A stretch of DNA of 46,577 nt, taken from positions 1 through 46,577 of the forward strand of contig CAMTUJ010000018.1 of assembly GCA_947084925.1 (NCBI GenBank). Reading direction: 5' to 3'. This document shows positions 15,627-24,247 of the stretch, one piece after another. The first letter of the stretch is position 1, and each line of letters starts with the position of its first letter. Source of the DNA: JAGPUQ01 sp947084925. GTDB taxonomy: Bacteria; Pseudomonadota; Gammaproteobacteria; Pseudomonadales; Porticoccaceae. Position numbers and translations under genes: made by a program. The notes beneath the pieces are model-generated. The model had not been told where the DNA came from. It made no database searches and saw only the letters and a program-made list of their open reading frames with translations.

Positions 15627-16775
15627 ATGCTGATCGGGCTTCTGAAGGAAACGCTCCCGGGCGAGCGGCGCGTCGCGCTGGTGCCGGCGCAACTCGCGCT
15701 GCTCGCGAAGCAGCGCCACGAGGTGCTGGTCGAGCGCGACGCCGGCGCTGCCGCCGGCTATCCCGACGCCGACTACCTCGCCGCCGGCGCCCGCATTGTC
15801 GAACGGTCCGAAGTGTTCGCGGGCGCGGAAATTCTCGCGACCGTGCGGGGCTCGGCCCTTGCGGAGGCGGAGGCCGCGGCCGACTTCGCCCGGATCCGCG
15901 CCACGCAGATCCTGATCGGTCTGTGCGAGCCGCTCGTGCATCCGGCCGGGGTGCAGCGTCTGGCCACCACCGGTGCCACGGTGTTCGCGCTCGAGCTGTT
16001 GCCGCGCACCTCGCGGGCGCAGGCGATGGACGTGCTGAGCTCGATGGCGAACCTCGCCGGCTACAAGGCGGTGCTGATGGCGGCGAACCAGGTGCCGCGC
16101 ATCCTGCCGATGATGACCACCGCGGCCGGCACGCTCACCGCGGCGAAAGTGCTCGTGCTCGGCGCCGGGGTGGCCGGTCTACAGGCGGTTGCCACCGCCA
16201 AGCGGCTCGGCGCCGCGGTCGACGGTTACGACATCCGGCCCGAGGTGGCGGAGCAGATCCGCAGCGTCGGCGGCAAGTTCGTCGATCTGGGACTGAGTGC
16301 CGAGGCCGATCAGGGGGGCTACGCCAAGGCGCAGTCCGCGGATTTCATCGCCCGCCAGCAGGAGGCGCTCGCGCAGTTCGTGCGTGCCGCCGACATCGTC
16401 ATCACCACCGCGCAGGTGCCGGGCCGCAAGGCGCCGGTGCTGATCACGGCAGCCATGCAGAAGGGCATGAAACCCGGTTCCGTGGTGGTCGATCTCGCCG
16501 CCGAATCGGGCGGCAACTGCGAGCTCACCCAGTGCGGGAAGAATGCGGTGGTGGACGGCGTGACCATGATGGGTCCCGCCAACCTGATCTCCGAACTCGC
16601 TTTCCACGCCAGCCAGCTCTACAGCCGCAACATCATCAACTTCATCCTCAATCTGACCACGCGCGAAGGCGCGCTTGCGGACAAGGAGAATGATGACATC
16701 GTGCGCGAGACGCGCGCGGCGCGCGGCGGCGAAATCAGCAGTGAACGCGTCAAGCAGGCGCTGGGCTCAACCTGA
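15627..16775 (+). CDS. pntAA: NAD(P) transhydrogenase subunit alpha part 1 (PntAA)
   Basis: 382 residues forming the NAD(H)-binding domain I of the proton-translocating transhydrogenase, without the membrane part found in fused E. coli PntA. The N-terminus MLIGLLKETLPGERRVALVP is the alanine dehydrogenase/PNT signature, and the Rossmann loop VLVLGAGVAGLQA (about 171-183) binds NADH. AESGGNCE and VNFIL-type tail sequences agree with the family. The upstream in-frame stretch lacks similarity and GGGAGGG precedes ATG 15627, fixing the start. The operon runs pntAA-pntAB-pntB. The enzyme drives NADPH formation from NADH with the proton gradient at the inner membrane. Confidence 0.95.
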   Translation: MLIGLLKETLPGERRVALVPAQLALLAKQRHEVLVERDAGAAAGYPDADYLAAGARIVERSEVFAGAEILATVRGSALAEAEAAADFARIRATQILIGLCEPLVHPAGVQRLATTGATVFALELLPRTSRAQAMDVLSSMANLAGYKAVLMAANQVPRILPMMTTAAGTLTAAKVLVLGAGVAGLQAVATAKRLGAAVDGYDIRPEVAEQIRSVGGKFVDLGLSAEADQGGYAKAQSADFIARQQEALAQFVRAADIVITTAQVPGRKAPVLITAAMQKGMKPGSVVVDLAAESGGNCELTQCGKNAVVDGVTMMGPANLISELAFHASQLYSRNIINFILNLTTREGALADKENDDIVRETRAARGGEISSERVKQALGST

Positions 16776-16784
16776 GGAACGGCC

Positions 16785-17078
16785 ATGGAATCTCTCAACC
16801 TTATCGACAGTCTGTTCGTCTTCATGCTCGCCGCCGTGGTCGGTTATCACGTCATCCACAAGGTGCCGCCACTGCTGCACACGCCGCTGATGTCGGCGAC
16901 CAACGCGATCTCCGCCATCGCCGTGGTCGGCGCCCTGCTGGTGACCGGTGCGAACGGCAGCAAGCCGGCGACGATTCTCGGCGCGATCGCCGTTGCCGCC
17001 GCCGTCACTAACGTCGTGGGCGGCTTTCTGATCACCGACCGCATTCTCAAGATGTTCAACAAGAAGAAAGCCAAATGA
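16785..17078 (+). CDS. pntAB: NAD(P) transhydrogenase subunit alpha part 2 (PntAB)
   Basis: 97-residue small membrane subunit that supplies the alpha share of the proton channel (domain II). Three membrane helices are visible: LFVFMLAAVVGYHVI, AISAIAVVGALLV and GAIAVAAAVTNVVGGFLI. The conserved sequence HTPLMSATNAISAI lies between the first two. It begins 9 bp after pntAA and its stop overlaps the pntB start by 4 bp, consistent with one translated unit. Confidence 0.95.
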   Translation: MESLNLIDSLFVFMLAAVVGYHVIHKVPPLLHTPLMSATNAISAIAVVGALLVTGANGSKPATILGAIAVAAAVTNVVGGFLITDRILKMFNKKKAK

Positions 17079-18451
17079 GCACGCAGGCCTTCATTCAGCT
17101 GGTTTATCTCGGCGCTGCGGCGCTGTTCATTTTTGGCCTGAAAGCCATGAGTTCGCCGCGCACGGCGCGGCGCGGCATGCTGATGGCGGCGGCGGCCATG
17201 GTCAGCGCCATCGGCGGTACTCTGCTCGATCCACGGGTGGTGAACTACGAATGGATTGTCGTCGGCATCGTCGTCGGCACCATCCTCGGCGGCTGGATTG
17301 CGATCGCCACGCCGATGACGCACATGCCGCAGCGGACCGCGCTCTCGCACGCCTTCGGTGCGCTCGCGGTGTCCCTGGTCGGTATCGCCCACTACTACGA
17401 CCATGCGACCACAGTCACCCTGGTCGAGCGCGTCGCGCTCGCCCTCGAAGTGGTGCTCGGCAGTCTGACCGTCACCGGCAGCCTGCTCGCCTTCGCCAAG
17501 TTGCAGGGCTGGGTCCACGGTACCCCGGTCGCCTATCCGGGGCAGAACGCCGTGAGTCTCGTACTGGCCGCGGCCATCCTTGCGCTCGCCGGCTGGTTCA
17601 TCGCCGATCCCGCGGCGACCTGGGCGTTCTATGGCATGGCCGTGCTGGCGTTCGTCTTCGGCATCACGCTGGTAATGCCGATCGGGGCCGCCGACATGCC
17701 GGTGGTGATCGCGCTGCTGAACAGCTACGCCGGCCTCGCGGGAGCGGCCACGGGGTTTGCGCTCGACAACAACATCCTGATCGTCGCCGGTGCGCTCGAC
17801 GGTGCCTCCGGGCTGATTCTCGCGGTGCTGATGAGCAAGGCGATGAACCGCCCGCTGCTCAACGTGGTGTTCGGTCGCATCGAGGCGAGCGCGGCGGCGA
17901 GCGCCGACGATGTCTATGCCGGCAAGGTGCACTCGACCACCTCCGAGGAATTCGCGCTGCTGCTCGAAGATGCGCGCCGCGTGGTGATCGTCCCCGGCTA
18001 TGGCATGGCGGTGTCACAGGCACAGCACGCGGTGCGCGACCTGTATCTCGCGCTGGAAAAGCGCGGCGTCACCGTCGAGTTCGCGATCCATCCGGTGGCT
18101 GGCCGCATGCCGGGACACATGAACGTGCTGCTCGCCGAAGCCGATATTCCCTACGAGCGCATGATCGAGATGGACACCATCAACCCGACCTTCGAGACCG
18201 TCGATGTCGCGATCGTGATCGGCGCCAACGACGTGGTGAATTCCAATGCGCGCGCGGCCGACAGTCCCATCGCCGGCATGCCGATCCTCGACGTCGACAA
18301 GGCGCGCATGGTGATCGTGGTGAAGCGCTCCATGAGCCCGGGTTTCGCCGGGATTCCGAACCCGCTGTTCGCCGCCGAAAACACGCTGATGTACTTCGCC
18401 GATGCCCAGGCCGGCATCCTCGACGTGGTGCGCGAGGTCAAGGCGCTTTAA
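17075..18451 (+). CDS. pntB: NAD(P) transhydrogenase subunit beta (PntB)
   Basis: 458 residues. The N-terminal half holds about eight membrane helices of the proton channel (including the conserved ALLNSYAGLAGAATGFAL region). The C-terminal domain III (from about 290) binds NADP(H) with VIVPGYGMAVSQAQ and VAGRMPGHMNVLLAEA. The final KRSMSPGFAGIPNPLF and NTLMYFADAQ are family signatures. It completes the PntAA/PntAB/PntB complex. A strong hairpin follows at 18505-18536. Confidence 0.96.
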   Translation: MSTQAFIQLVYLGAAALFIFGLKAMSSPRTARRGMLMAAAAMVSAIGGTLLDPRVVNYEWIVVGIVVGTILGGWIAIATPMTHMPQRTALSHAFGALAVSLVGIAHYYDHATTVTLVERVALALEVVLGSLTVTGSLLAFAKLQGWVHGTPVAYPGQNAVSLVLAAAILALAGWFIADPAATWAFYGMAVLAFVFGITLVMPIGAADMPVVIALLNSYAGLAGAATGFALDNNILIVAGALDGASGLILAVLMSKAMNRPLLNVVFGRIEASAAASADDVYAGKVHSTTSEEFALLLEDARRVVIVPGYGMAVSQAQHAVRDLYLALEKRGVTVEFAIHPVAGRMPGHMNVLLAEADIPYERMIEMDTINPTFETVDVAIVIGANDVVNSNARAADSPIAGMPILDVDKARMVIVVKRSMSPGFAGIPNPLFAAENTLMYFADAQAGILDVVREVKAL

Positions 18452-18504
18452 CCGCTGGCTGCCAGTCGGTCGGGTTGGCGCAGCCCATCACTCAGTGGAT
18501 ACGC

Positions 18505-18536
18505 GATGAATCCGGGGCTGCCGCCCCGGGTTCATC
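18505..18536 (+). terminator. Hairpin terminator candidate of the pnt operon
   Basis: A 14-bp stem (GATGAATCCGGGGC paired with GCCCCGGGTTCATC, one T-G wobble on the RNA) has a 4-nt TGCC loop. It lies 53 bp beyond the pntB stop. Only a short T-rich stretch (GATTTCC) follows, so termination may be partial. Confidence 0.65.
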
Positions 18537-18693
18537 GATTTCCCGCACACTTCCCGCACGGCCGGCGTCGTGATTCCGTTGATCCAGGCACTGGCCGGGT
18601 TTTGTATCTGTCCCTTATGATGCGGGGGCAGCAGGCGCCAATTGGAATGGAGCGGTGCGTTGTGCGTTCAGGACGCGCGGGGAGGGTGAGCGA

Positions 18694-19284
18694 ATGGCAT
18701 TCATCGATCGGACCGTGTTGGCGCCGCTCGCATTTGTATTGCTGAGTTTTGCGCTGGCGGGCTGTCAAGCCTTGCTGCCACGGGCCTCCAGTGAGTTGCG
18801 GGATACCTGGGGGAGCTTTGACGAGGCGCTGGAAGCAGTCAACCATATCGTTCCGTACGAGACTCGGCGCGCCCAGCTGGCGGCCGAGGGAATTGAGCTC
18901 GGGACAAACCCCGCGATTACGCTGTTGAGCTTTGCCGACGTGTCGCAACGCTTTTCGCTCGGCGCCACCGTGACAGCGGATGAGCTGGACCAGGGCCTGC
19001 GCGAATGCTTCGCCGCCGGCAAGCGCTGCACCGCGTATGCGATTGCGATCCGTGATGTGAAACGCCGTCGGGTCGGAAATTTCTGGCTCGACACGTTCAA
19101 CTTCGTTCGCATCACGGATTCCACCGGCTGGAACTTCAACGCGTTGATCGTTTTCGTCGACGATCTCGTCGTCTACACACTCACCGGCGGTCAGCCCCGC
19201 ATCAGCGAGCGCGATCGGGTTCGCAATCCGCTGGGGCCGTTGCAGGCCTGGGGCGACATTCTGGCGAAGCGCACCCTCGAGTAG
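18694..19284 (+). CDS. Putative lipoprotein of unknown function
   Basis: 196 residues with a lipoprotein signal: a hydrophobic segment followed by LAGC, giving the lipidated C24. The rest is soluble, with no membrane segment. I do not recognise the family. Residues such as VNHIVPYETRRAQLAAEGIEL and ALLSF-like helices followed by FWLDTFNFVRITDSTGWNFNALIVFVDDLVVY suggest a small alpha/beta periplasmic domain. GGGGAGGG upstream of ATG 18694 fixes the start. It stands alone between the pnt and nqr operons, and nothing in the context assigns it a role. Confidence 0.75.
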   Translation: MAFIDRTVLAPLAFVLLSFALAGCQALLPRASSELRDTWGSFDEALEAVNHIVPYETRRAQLAAEGIELGTNPAITLLSFADVSQRFSLGATVTADELDQGLRECFAAGKRCTAYAIAIRDVKRRRVGNFWLDTFNFVRITDSTGWNFNALIVFVDDLVVYTLTGGQPRISERDRVRNPLGPLQAWGDILAKRTLE

Positions 19285-19628
19285 GTTGAACGCTGCGGCG
19301 GCGGCTTTTTGGAGGGCGGTGCGCTGTCCGGTCCCGCTTCTGTTTTTGCCGAGCTACCCGGACGACCGCCGATTTGTCGGTAACCGCGGCGACCCTTGGG
19401 TAACACGCGATTCAGGGAGCATGGTGCTGCCTGCATGGTGCCGACGCTTCACCGGGGCACTTTGCCGAGCGCGGCGGTGGCTCTATACTCTCGCCGCTGG
19501 TTGCGGTTCCAGGCCACGGTGGATACGCGCACCGCTTTCGCCAGCTAAGGCACTGCCCACTATAATGCGAGCGCACGCCGGCCGGAGCGGCGGATGCGAT
19601 CCCGTCAATCTTGTCCGCGAGGTTTTCC
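19285..19628. other. 344-bp intergenic region before nqrA
   Basis: No gene is recognisable. It holds the candidate nqr promoter at 19538-19566. A second -10-like TATACT occurs near 19483. No palindrome clearly suggesting a regulator was seen. Confidence 0.45.
19538..19566 (+). promoter_or_regulatory. Candidate promoter of the nqr operon
   Basis: A perfect -10 TATAAT lies at 19561-19566 and a 4-of-6 -35 (TCGCCA, 19538-19543) at 17-bp spacing. It lies 63 bp upstream of the nqrA ATG. Confidence 0.5.
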
Positions 19629-20978
19629 ATGATCAAAGTTCGTCGCGGATTGGATGTGCCGATTGCCGGTCGGGCACAGCAGGAAATTCACGCCGGTCCG
19701 GACATCAGGTCCGTTGCGCTGATCGGCTGCGACTATGTCGGTCTGCGACCCACGCTCGCCGTGAAAGAGGGTGATCAGGTTCGGCCGGGTCAGGTTCTGT
19801 TCGCCGACCGCGACAATGCCGGCGTCGCCTTTACCGCTCCCGCCGGTGGCGTGGTGCGCGCCATCCATCGCGGCGAGCGCCGACTGTTGCAGTCGGTGGT
19901 GATCGATATTCAGGACGATCTCGATGGCGCTGGCGGTGCGGCGCTCCCGGCCTGGTTGCCGGCGGAGCTGCCGGGTCTGCGGCGCGATCAGGTGATCGAC
20001 AGCCTGTTGCAAACCGGCCTCTGGACGGCGCTGCGAACGCGCCCCTACTCGAAGATCCCGGCGCCCGGCTCCCAGCCGCATTCGTTGTTCGTCACCGCGA
20101 TGGACACCAATCCCCTGAGCGCCGACCCGGCGCGGGTGATCGCGACGGCGGAGCAGGATTTTGCCGCCGGGCTGCGCGTACTGACGCGTCTGCTGGATGG
20201 CCCGGTGCATCTGTGCGTGGCGGCCGGAGCCGATATTCAAGGCGTGGAAGGCGTCACACGGCATGAATTTGCCGGCCCGCATCCGGCCGGTCTGGTGGGC
20301 ACCCATATTCATTTCATCGATCCGGTGGGCGCCGGCAAGATCGTCTGGCACATCGGCTATCAGGATGTCATTGCAGTCGGCCGCCTGTTTCTGACGGGTC
20401 GTCCGGACACCGGGCGCGTGGTCGCCCTGAGTGGCCCCAGCGTCAAGGCGCCGCGGCTGGTGCGCACCCGGCTGGGCGCGAACATCGCGGAGCTGACCCG
20501 GGATAGTCTGGTTGCCGGTGATGTCCGGGTGATCTCTGGATCGGTGCTGTCCGGGCGCCGTGTCGAGGGTCCCCTGGCCTATCTGGGGCGATATCACCAT
20601 CAGGTCTCGGCGCTGGAAGAGGGTGCCCGGCGCACCTTCCTGCGCTATCTGTCGCCGGGGGCTGCCGCGCATTCGGCGCTGCCGATCTATGTGTCCAGTC
20701 TGACGCCGGGCAAGACCTTCGCGATGAACTGCAATACCAACGGCAGCGTGCGCGCCATGGTACCCCTCGGAAACTATGAAAAAGTGATGCCCCTCGACAT
20801 CCTGCCGACGCAGTTGCTGCGCGCCCTGATCGTCGGCGATACCGAGACGGCCCAGAAGCTGGGGTGTCTGGAGCTGGACGAGGAAGATCTCGCGCTCTGC
20901 ACCTATGTGTGCGTCGGCAAGTACGAATACGGCCCGATCCTTCGGGACAACCTGTCCCGCATCGAGAAGGAGGGCTGA
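19629..20978 (+). CDS. nqrA: Na+-translocating NADH:quinone reductase subunit A
   Basis: 449-residue peripheral subunit of the six-subunit sodium-pumping NADH:quinone reductase. It binds ubiquinone on the cytoplasmic face. The N-terminus MIKVRRGLDVPIAGRAQQ and the stretch FTAPAGGVVRAIHRGERR are family signatures, and the closing LCTYVCVGKYEYGPILRDNLSRIEKEG is diagnostic. GAGG 8 nt upstream supports ATG 19629. nqrB starts 3 bp after its stop, opening a run of eight tightly packed genes through nqrM. Confidence 0.96.
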   Translation: MIKVRRGLDVPIAGRAQQEIHAGPDIRSVALIGCDYVGLRPTLAVKEGDQVRPGQVLFADRDNAGVAFTAPAGGVVRAIHRGERRLLQSVVIDIQDDLDGAGGAALPAWLPAELPGLRRDQVIDSLLQTGLWTALRTRPYSKIPAPGSQPHSLFVTAMDTNPLSADPARVIATAEQDFAAGLRVLTRLLDGPVHLCVAAGADIQGVEGVTRHEFAGPHPAGLVGTHIHFIDPVGAGKIVWHIGYQDVIAVGRLFLTGRPDTGRVVALSGPSVKAPRLVRTRLGANIAELTRDSLVAGDVRVISGSVLSGRRVEGPLAYLGRYHHQVSALEEGARRTFLRYLSPGAAAHSALPIYVSSLTPGKTFAMNCNTNGSVRAMVPLGNYEKVMPLDILPTQLLRALIVGDTETAQKLGCLELDEEDLALCTYVCVGKYEYGPILRDNLSRIEKEG

Positions 20979-20981
20979 GTC

Positions 20982-22175
20982 ATGGCATTGCGCAAGCTGC
21001 TGGATCGTGTGGCGCCGCATTTCCATCCCGGCGGCAAATACGCAAAGTATTACGCCCTTTACGAGGCCGTCGACACCATCCTGTATTCGCCGGCGACGGT
21101 CGCCCGAACGGGCTCCCATGTCCGCGACGGCATCGACCTCAAGCGGGTCATGATCACGGTCTGGCTGGCGGCGTTTCCCGCCATGTTTTACGGCATGTAC
21201 AACCTGGGCTTCCAGGCCAACACCGCGCTGGCCGCCGGCGCCGAGCTCGCGGGCTGGCGGGGATGGCTGATCGGCGCCTTGGCCGGCCACGATCCGGGCA
21301 GCATCTGGGATTGTCTCTGGTACGGCATGGTCTATTTCGTGCCCATCTACCTGGTGACCTTCGTGGTGGGCGGCTTCTGGGAAGTGGTGTTCGCGACCGT
21401 GCGCGGCCACGAGATCAACGAGGGTTTCTTCGTCACCTCGATTCTATTCGCGCTGATCTGTCCTCCCGGCGTGCCGCTGTGGATGGTCGCCCTCGGCATC
21501 AGCTTCGGGGTGGTGATCGGCAAGGAGATTTTCGGCGGGACCGGCAAGAATTTTCTCAACCCGGCGCTGACCGGTCGCGCCTTTCTGTTTTTCGCCTACC
21601 CGGCGGCGATGTCGGGCGATGCCGTGTGGACCGCCGTCGATGGTTTTACCGGCGCGACCGCGCTGGCGGTGGCGGCGGCGGATGGCATGGCCGTCGTGCA
21701 GGCGCAGATGACCTGGCTGGACGCTTTTATCGGCCGCGAACAGGGCTCGATCGGCGAGGTCTCCGCGCTGGCGATCTTCATCGGCGGCGCATTGCTGCTG
21801 GCGACGCGCATCGCGTCCTGGCGCATCGTGCTGGGGGTGATGGCCGGCATGGTGGCGCTGTCCACGTTGTTCAACGTGTTGGGCTCGGCCACCAACCCCA
21901 TGTTTGCCATGCCCTGGTACTGGCACCTGGTGCTCGGCGGTTTTGCCTTCGGGATGATGTTCATGGCGACGGATCCGGTGTCGGCCGCCATGACCAACAC
22001 CGGCAAGTTCTGGTTCGGCGCCCTGATCGGCGCGATGGCGGTGTTGATCCGGGTGGTGAATCCGGCGTTTCCCGAAGGCATGATGCTGGCGATCCTGTTC
22101 GCCAACATTTTTGCGCCCCTGATCGACCATCTGGTGGTGCAGGCCAATATCCGCCGGAGGCTTGCCCGTGGCTGA
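20982..22175 (+). CDS. nqrB: Na+-translocating NADH:quinone reductase subunit B
   Basis: 397-residue membrane subunit with about ten helices that forms the main sodium path. Its flavin-attachment threonine lies in DGFTGATAL (about 220-228), where ApbE adds FMN through a phosphoester bond. The N-terminus MALRKLLDRVAPHFHPGGKY and GGTGKNFLNPALTGRAFLFFAYP are characteristic. AAGGAGGG precedes ATG 20982. The end overlaps the nqrC start by 8 bp. Confidence 0.96.
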   Translation: MALRKLLDRVAPHFHPGGKYAKYYALYEAVDTILYSPATVARTGSHVRDGIDLKRVMITVWLAAFPAMFYGMYNLGFQANTALAAGAELAGWRGWLIGALAGHDPGSIWDCLWYGMVYFVPIYLVTFVVGGFWEVVFATVRGHEINEGFFVTSILFALICPPGVPLWMVALGISFGVVIGKEIFGGTGKNFLNPALTGRAFLFFAYPAAMSGDAVWTAVDGFTGATALAVAAADGMAVVQAQMTWLDAFIGREQGSIGEVSALAIFIGGALLLATRIASWRIVLGVMAGMVALSTLFNVLGSATNPMFAMPWYWHLVLGGFAFGMMFMATDPVSAAMTNTGKFWFGALIGAMAVLIRVVNPAFPEGMMLAILFANIFAPLIDHLVVQANIRRRLARG

Positions 22176-22944
22176 CAACGAATCCGTCAAGAAAACGCTG
22201 CTGGTGACGCTCGCCCTGTGCGTGGTCTGCTCGGTGGTGGTGTCGGCGGCGACCGTGATGCTGCGGCCGCTGCAAGCGGCCAATCAGGCGCTCGACCGCA
22301 AAGCCAACATCCTGGCCGCGGCCGGCATGCTGCAGGCGGGCGTGGATGTCGAGCGGCAGTTCAGCCGCGTCAAAACCCGGCTGGTTGATCTGGACACCGG
22401 AAAATTCACCGATGTCATCGACCCCCTGGGTTACGATCAGCGCAAGGCGAGCCGCGATCCGGCTTTGTCGGAACCGGTGCCGCAGGAGCAGGATATCGCC
22501 AAGATTCAGCGCCGCGTCAAATACGCCCAGGTCTACGTCGTGGGCGGGGACGATGGCGCCATCGACAAGGTGATTCTGCCCATCAAGGGCTATGGTCTGT
22601 GGTCGACACTGCACGGCTTCATCGCGCTGGAGCGGGATCTGAATACCGTCGCGGGGATCGGATTTTACGAGCACGCCGAAACCCCGGGCCTGGGTGGCGA
22701 GGTCGATAACCCGGTCTGGAAGGCATCCTGGCACGGAAAACATCTTTATGACGCGGACGGCAAGGTGGTGCTGAAAGTCATCAAGGGCAGGGCGGATGGC
22801 AGCCGGCCCGAGAGTGCGCACCAGATTGACGGTTTGTCGGGCGCTACGCTCACCAGTCGCGGTGTCCAGAATCTGATCCAGTATTGGCTTGGCGGGCAGG
22901 GCTTCGCGCCTTTCCTCGCCAATCTTCGCGCCGGGGAGGCATGA
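22168..22944 (+). CDS. nqrC: Na+-translocating NADH:quinone reductase subunit C
   Basis: 258 residues: one N-terminal membrane helix (KKTLLVTLALCVVCSVVVSAATVML) and a periplasmic FMN-binding domain. The covalent flavin threonine is in DGLSGATLTSRG near residue 226, close to the family's SGAT consensus, and EHAETPGLGGEVDNP is conserved. GTG 22168 is chosen over TTG 22162 because CGGAGG lies 7 nt before it. The stop overlaps the ATGATCATG that opens nqrD. Confidence 0.95.
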   Translation: MADNESVKKTLLVTLALCVVCSVVVSAATVMLRPLQAANQALDRKANILAAAGMLQAGVDVERQFSRVKTRLVDLDTGKFTDVIDPLGYDQRKASRDPALSEPVPQEQDIAKIQRRVKYAQVYVVGGDDGAIDKVILPIKGYGLWSTLHGFIALERDLNTVAGIGFYEHAETPGLGGEVDNPVWKASWHGKHLYDADGKVVLKVIKGRADGSRPESAHQIDGLSGATLTSRGVQNLIQYWLGGQGFAPFLANLRAGEA

Positions 22945-22946
22945 TC

Positions 22947-23609
22947 ATGGCGGAAAAAACCCGAGACATATTGCTGAAACCGATTTTGAGCAATAACCCC
23001 ATTGCGTTGCAGATTCTCGGCATCTGTTCGGCGCTTGCGGTCACCTCGAAGCTGTCGGTCGCATTGGTGATGTGCATTGCGTTGACCTCGGTCACCGCGT
23101 TTTCAAACCTGTCGATCTCCCTGATCCGCAACCACATTCCATCCAGTATTCGTATCATCGTGCAGATGACCATTGTCGCGTCCCTGGTGATCGTGGTGGA
23201 TCAGTTCCTGCGCGCCTATGCCTACGAGATCAGCAAACAGCTCTCGGTGTTTGTCGGACTCATCATCACCAACTGCATCGTCATGGGGCGGGCGGAAGCC
23301 TACGCGATGAAGAATCCGCCGCTCCCGAGTTTCCTCGACGGCATCGGCAACGGTCTGGGTTACAGCGCGATGCTGATGGCCGTCGCCACCGTGCGTGAGC
23401 TGTTCGGGTCGGGCTCCCTGTTCGGCATCACCATTCTGCCGCTGGCGACCAACGGCGGCTGGTATGTGCCCAATGGCATGCTGCTGTTGCCGCCCAGCGC
23501 CTTCTTCATTATTGGCGGCATCGTCTGGGCGCTGCGCTCGGTCCGCAAAGAGCAGATCGAGACGCCGGAATACCGGCTCGCGCCCAATACGGTCGCGGGA
23601 GCCGTCTGA
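22947..23609 (+). CDS. nqrD: Na+-translocating NADH:quinone reductase subunit D
   Basis: 220-residue membrane subunit with six helices, homologous to RnfE. With NqrE it holds an intramembrane iron centre that passes electrons across the membrane. The N-terminus MAEKTRDILLKPILSNNPIA and the cysteine-bearing helix SVFVGLIITNCIVMGRAEAYA are characteristic. GGGAGG is 7 nt from ATG 22947 but only 1 nt from ATG 22941, so 22947 is preferred. It overlaps nqrE by 1 bp (TGATG). Confidence 0.95.
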   Translation: MAEKTRDILLKPILSNNPIALQILGICSALAVTSKLSVALVMCIALTSVTAFSNLSISLIRNHIPSSIRIIVQMTIVASLVIVVDQFLRAYAYEISKQLSVFVGLIITNCIVMGRAEAYAMKNPPLPSFLDGIGNGLGYSAMLMAVATVRELFGSGSLFGITILPLATNGGWYVPNGMLLLPPSAFFIIGGIVWALRSVRKEQIETPEYRLAPNTVAGAV

Positions 23610-24226
23610 TGGAACATTACCTCGGACTGTTCTTGCGTTCGGTGTTTATCGAGAACATGGGCCTGGCATTTTTCCTGGGTATGTGCACCTTGCTGGCCAT
23701 CTCCAAGAAAATGGAACCGGCGGTCGGGCTGGGTATCGCCGTGGTGCTGGTGACGGCGATCACGGTGCCGGCTAACAACCTGATCCTGCACTATCTGCTC
23801 GCGGAAGGGGCGCTGTCCTGGACCGGCATCGACGCGCTGAAATCGGTGGATCTCACCTTTCTCGGCCTGCTGAGTTACATCGGCGTGATTGCCGCGATCG
23901 TGCAGATTCTCGAAATGATTCTCGACCGCTATGTGCCGGCGCTGTACAACACGCTCGGCGTGTTTCTGCCGCTGATCACCGTCAACTGCGCCATTCTCGG
24001 CGCGTCGCTGTTCATGGTGGAGCGCAGCTACAGCCTTGCCGAGAGCACGGTGTACGGGCTCGGCGCCGGCGTTGGCTGGATGTTGGCCATCGTCGCCATC
24101 GCCGGGGTGCGCGAGAAACTGAAATACAGCGACATGCCGGAAGGCCTGCGCGGACTGGGCGGCGCGTTCATGATCGTGGGGTTGATTTCCCTCGGTTTCA
24201 TGTCCTTCGGCGGCATCGATCTCTAG
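23609..24226 (+). CDS. nqrE: Na+-translocating NADH:quinone reductase subunit E
   Basis: 205-residue membrane subunit, homologous to RnfA and topologically inverted relative to NqrD. MEHYLGLFLRSVFIENMGLA at the start and the cysteine-bearing helices FFLGMCTLLA and LITVNCAILG supply iron ligands at the NqrD/E interface. It ends with SFGGIDL. nqrF follows after 21 bp. Confidence 0.96.
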   Translation: MEHYLGLFLRSVFIENMGLAFFLGMCTLLAISKKMEPAVGLGIAVVLVTAITVPANNLILHYLLAEGALSWTGIDALKSVDLTFLGLLSYIGVIAAIVQILEMILDRYVPALYNTLGVFLPLITVNCAILGASLFMVERSYSLAESTVYGLGAGVGWMLAIVAIAGVREKLKYSDMPEGLRGLGGAFMIVGLISLGFMSFGGIDL

Positions 24227-24247
24227 ACATGGGGCGGAACCACTGAC

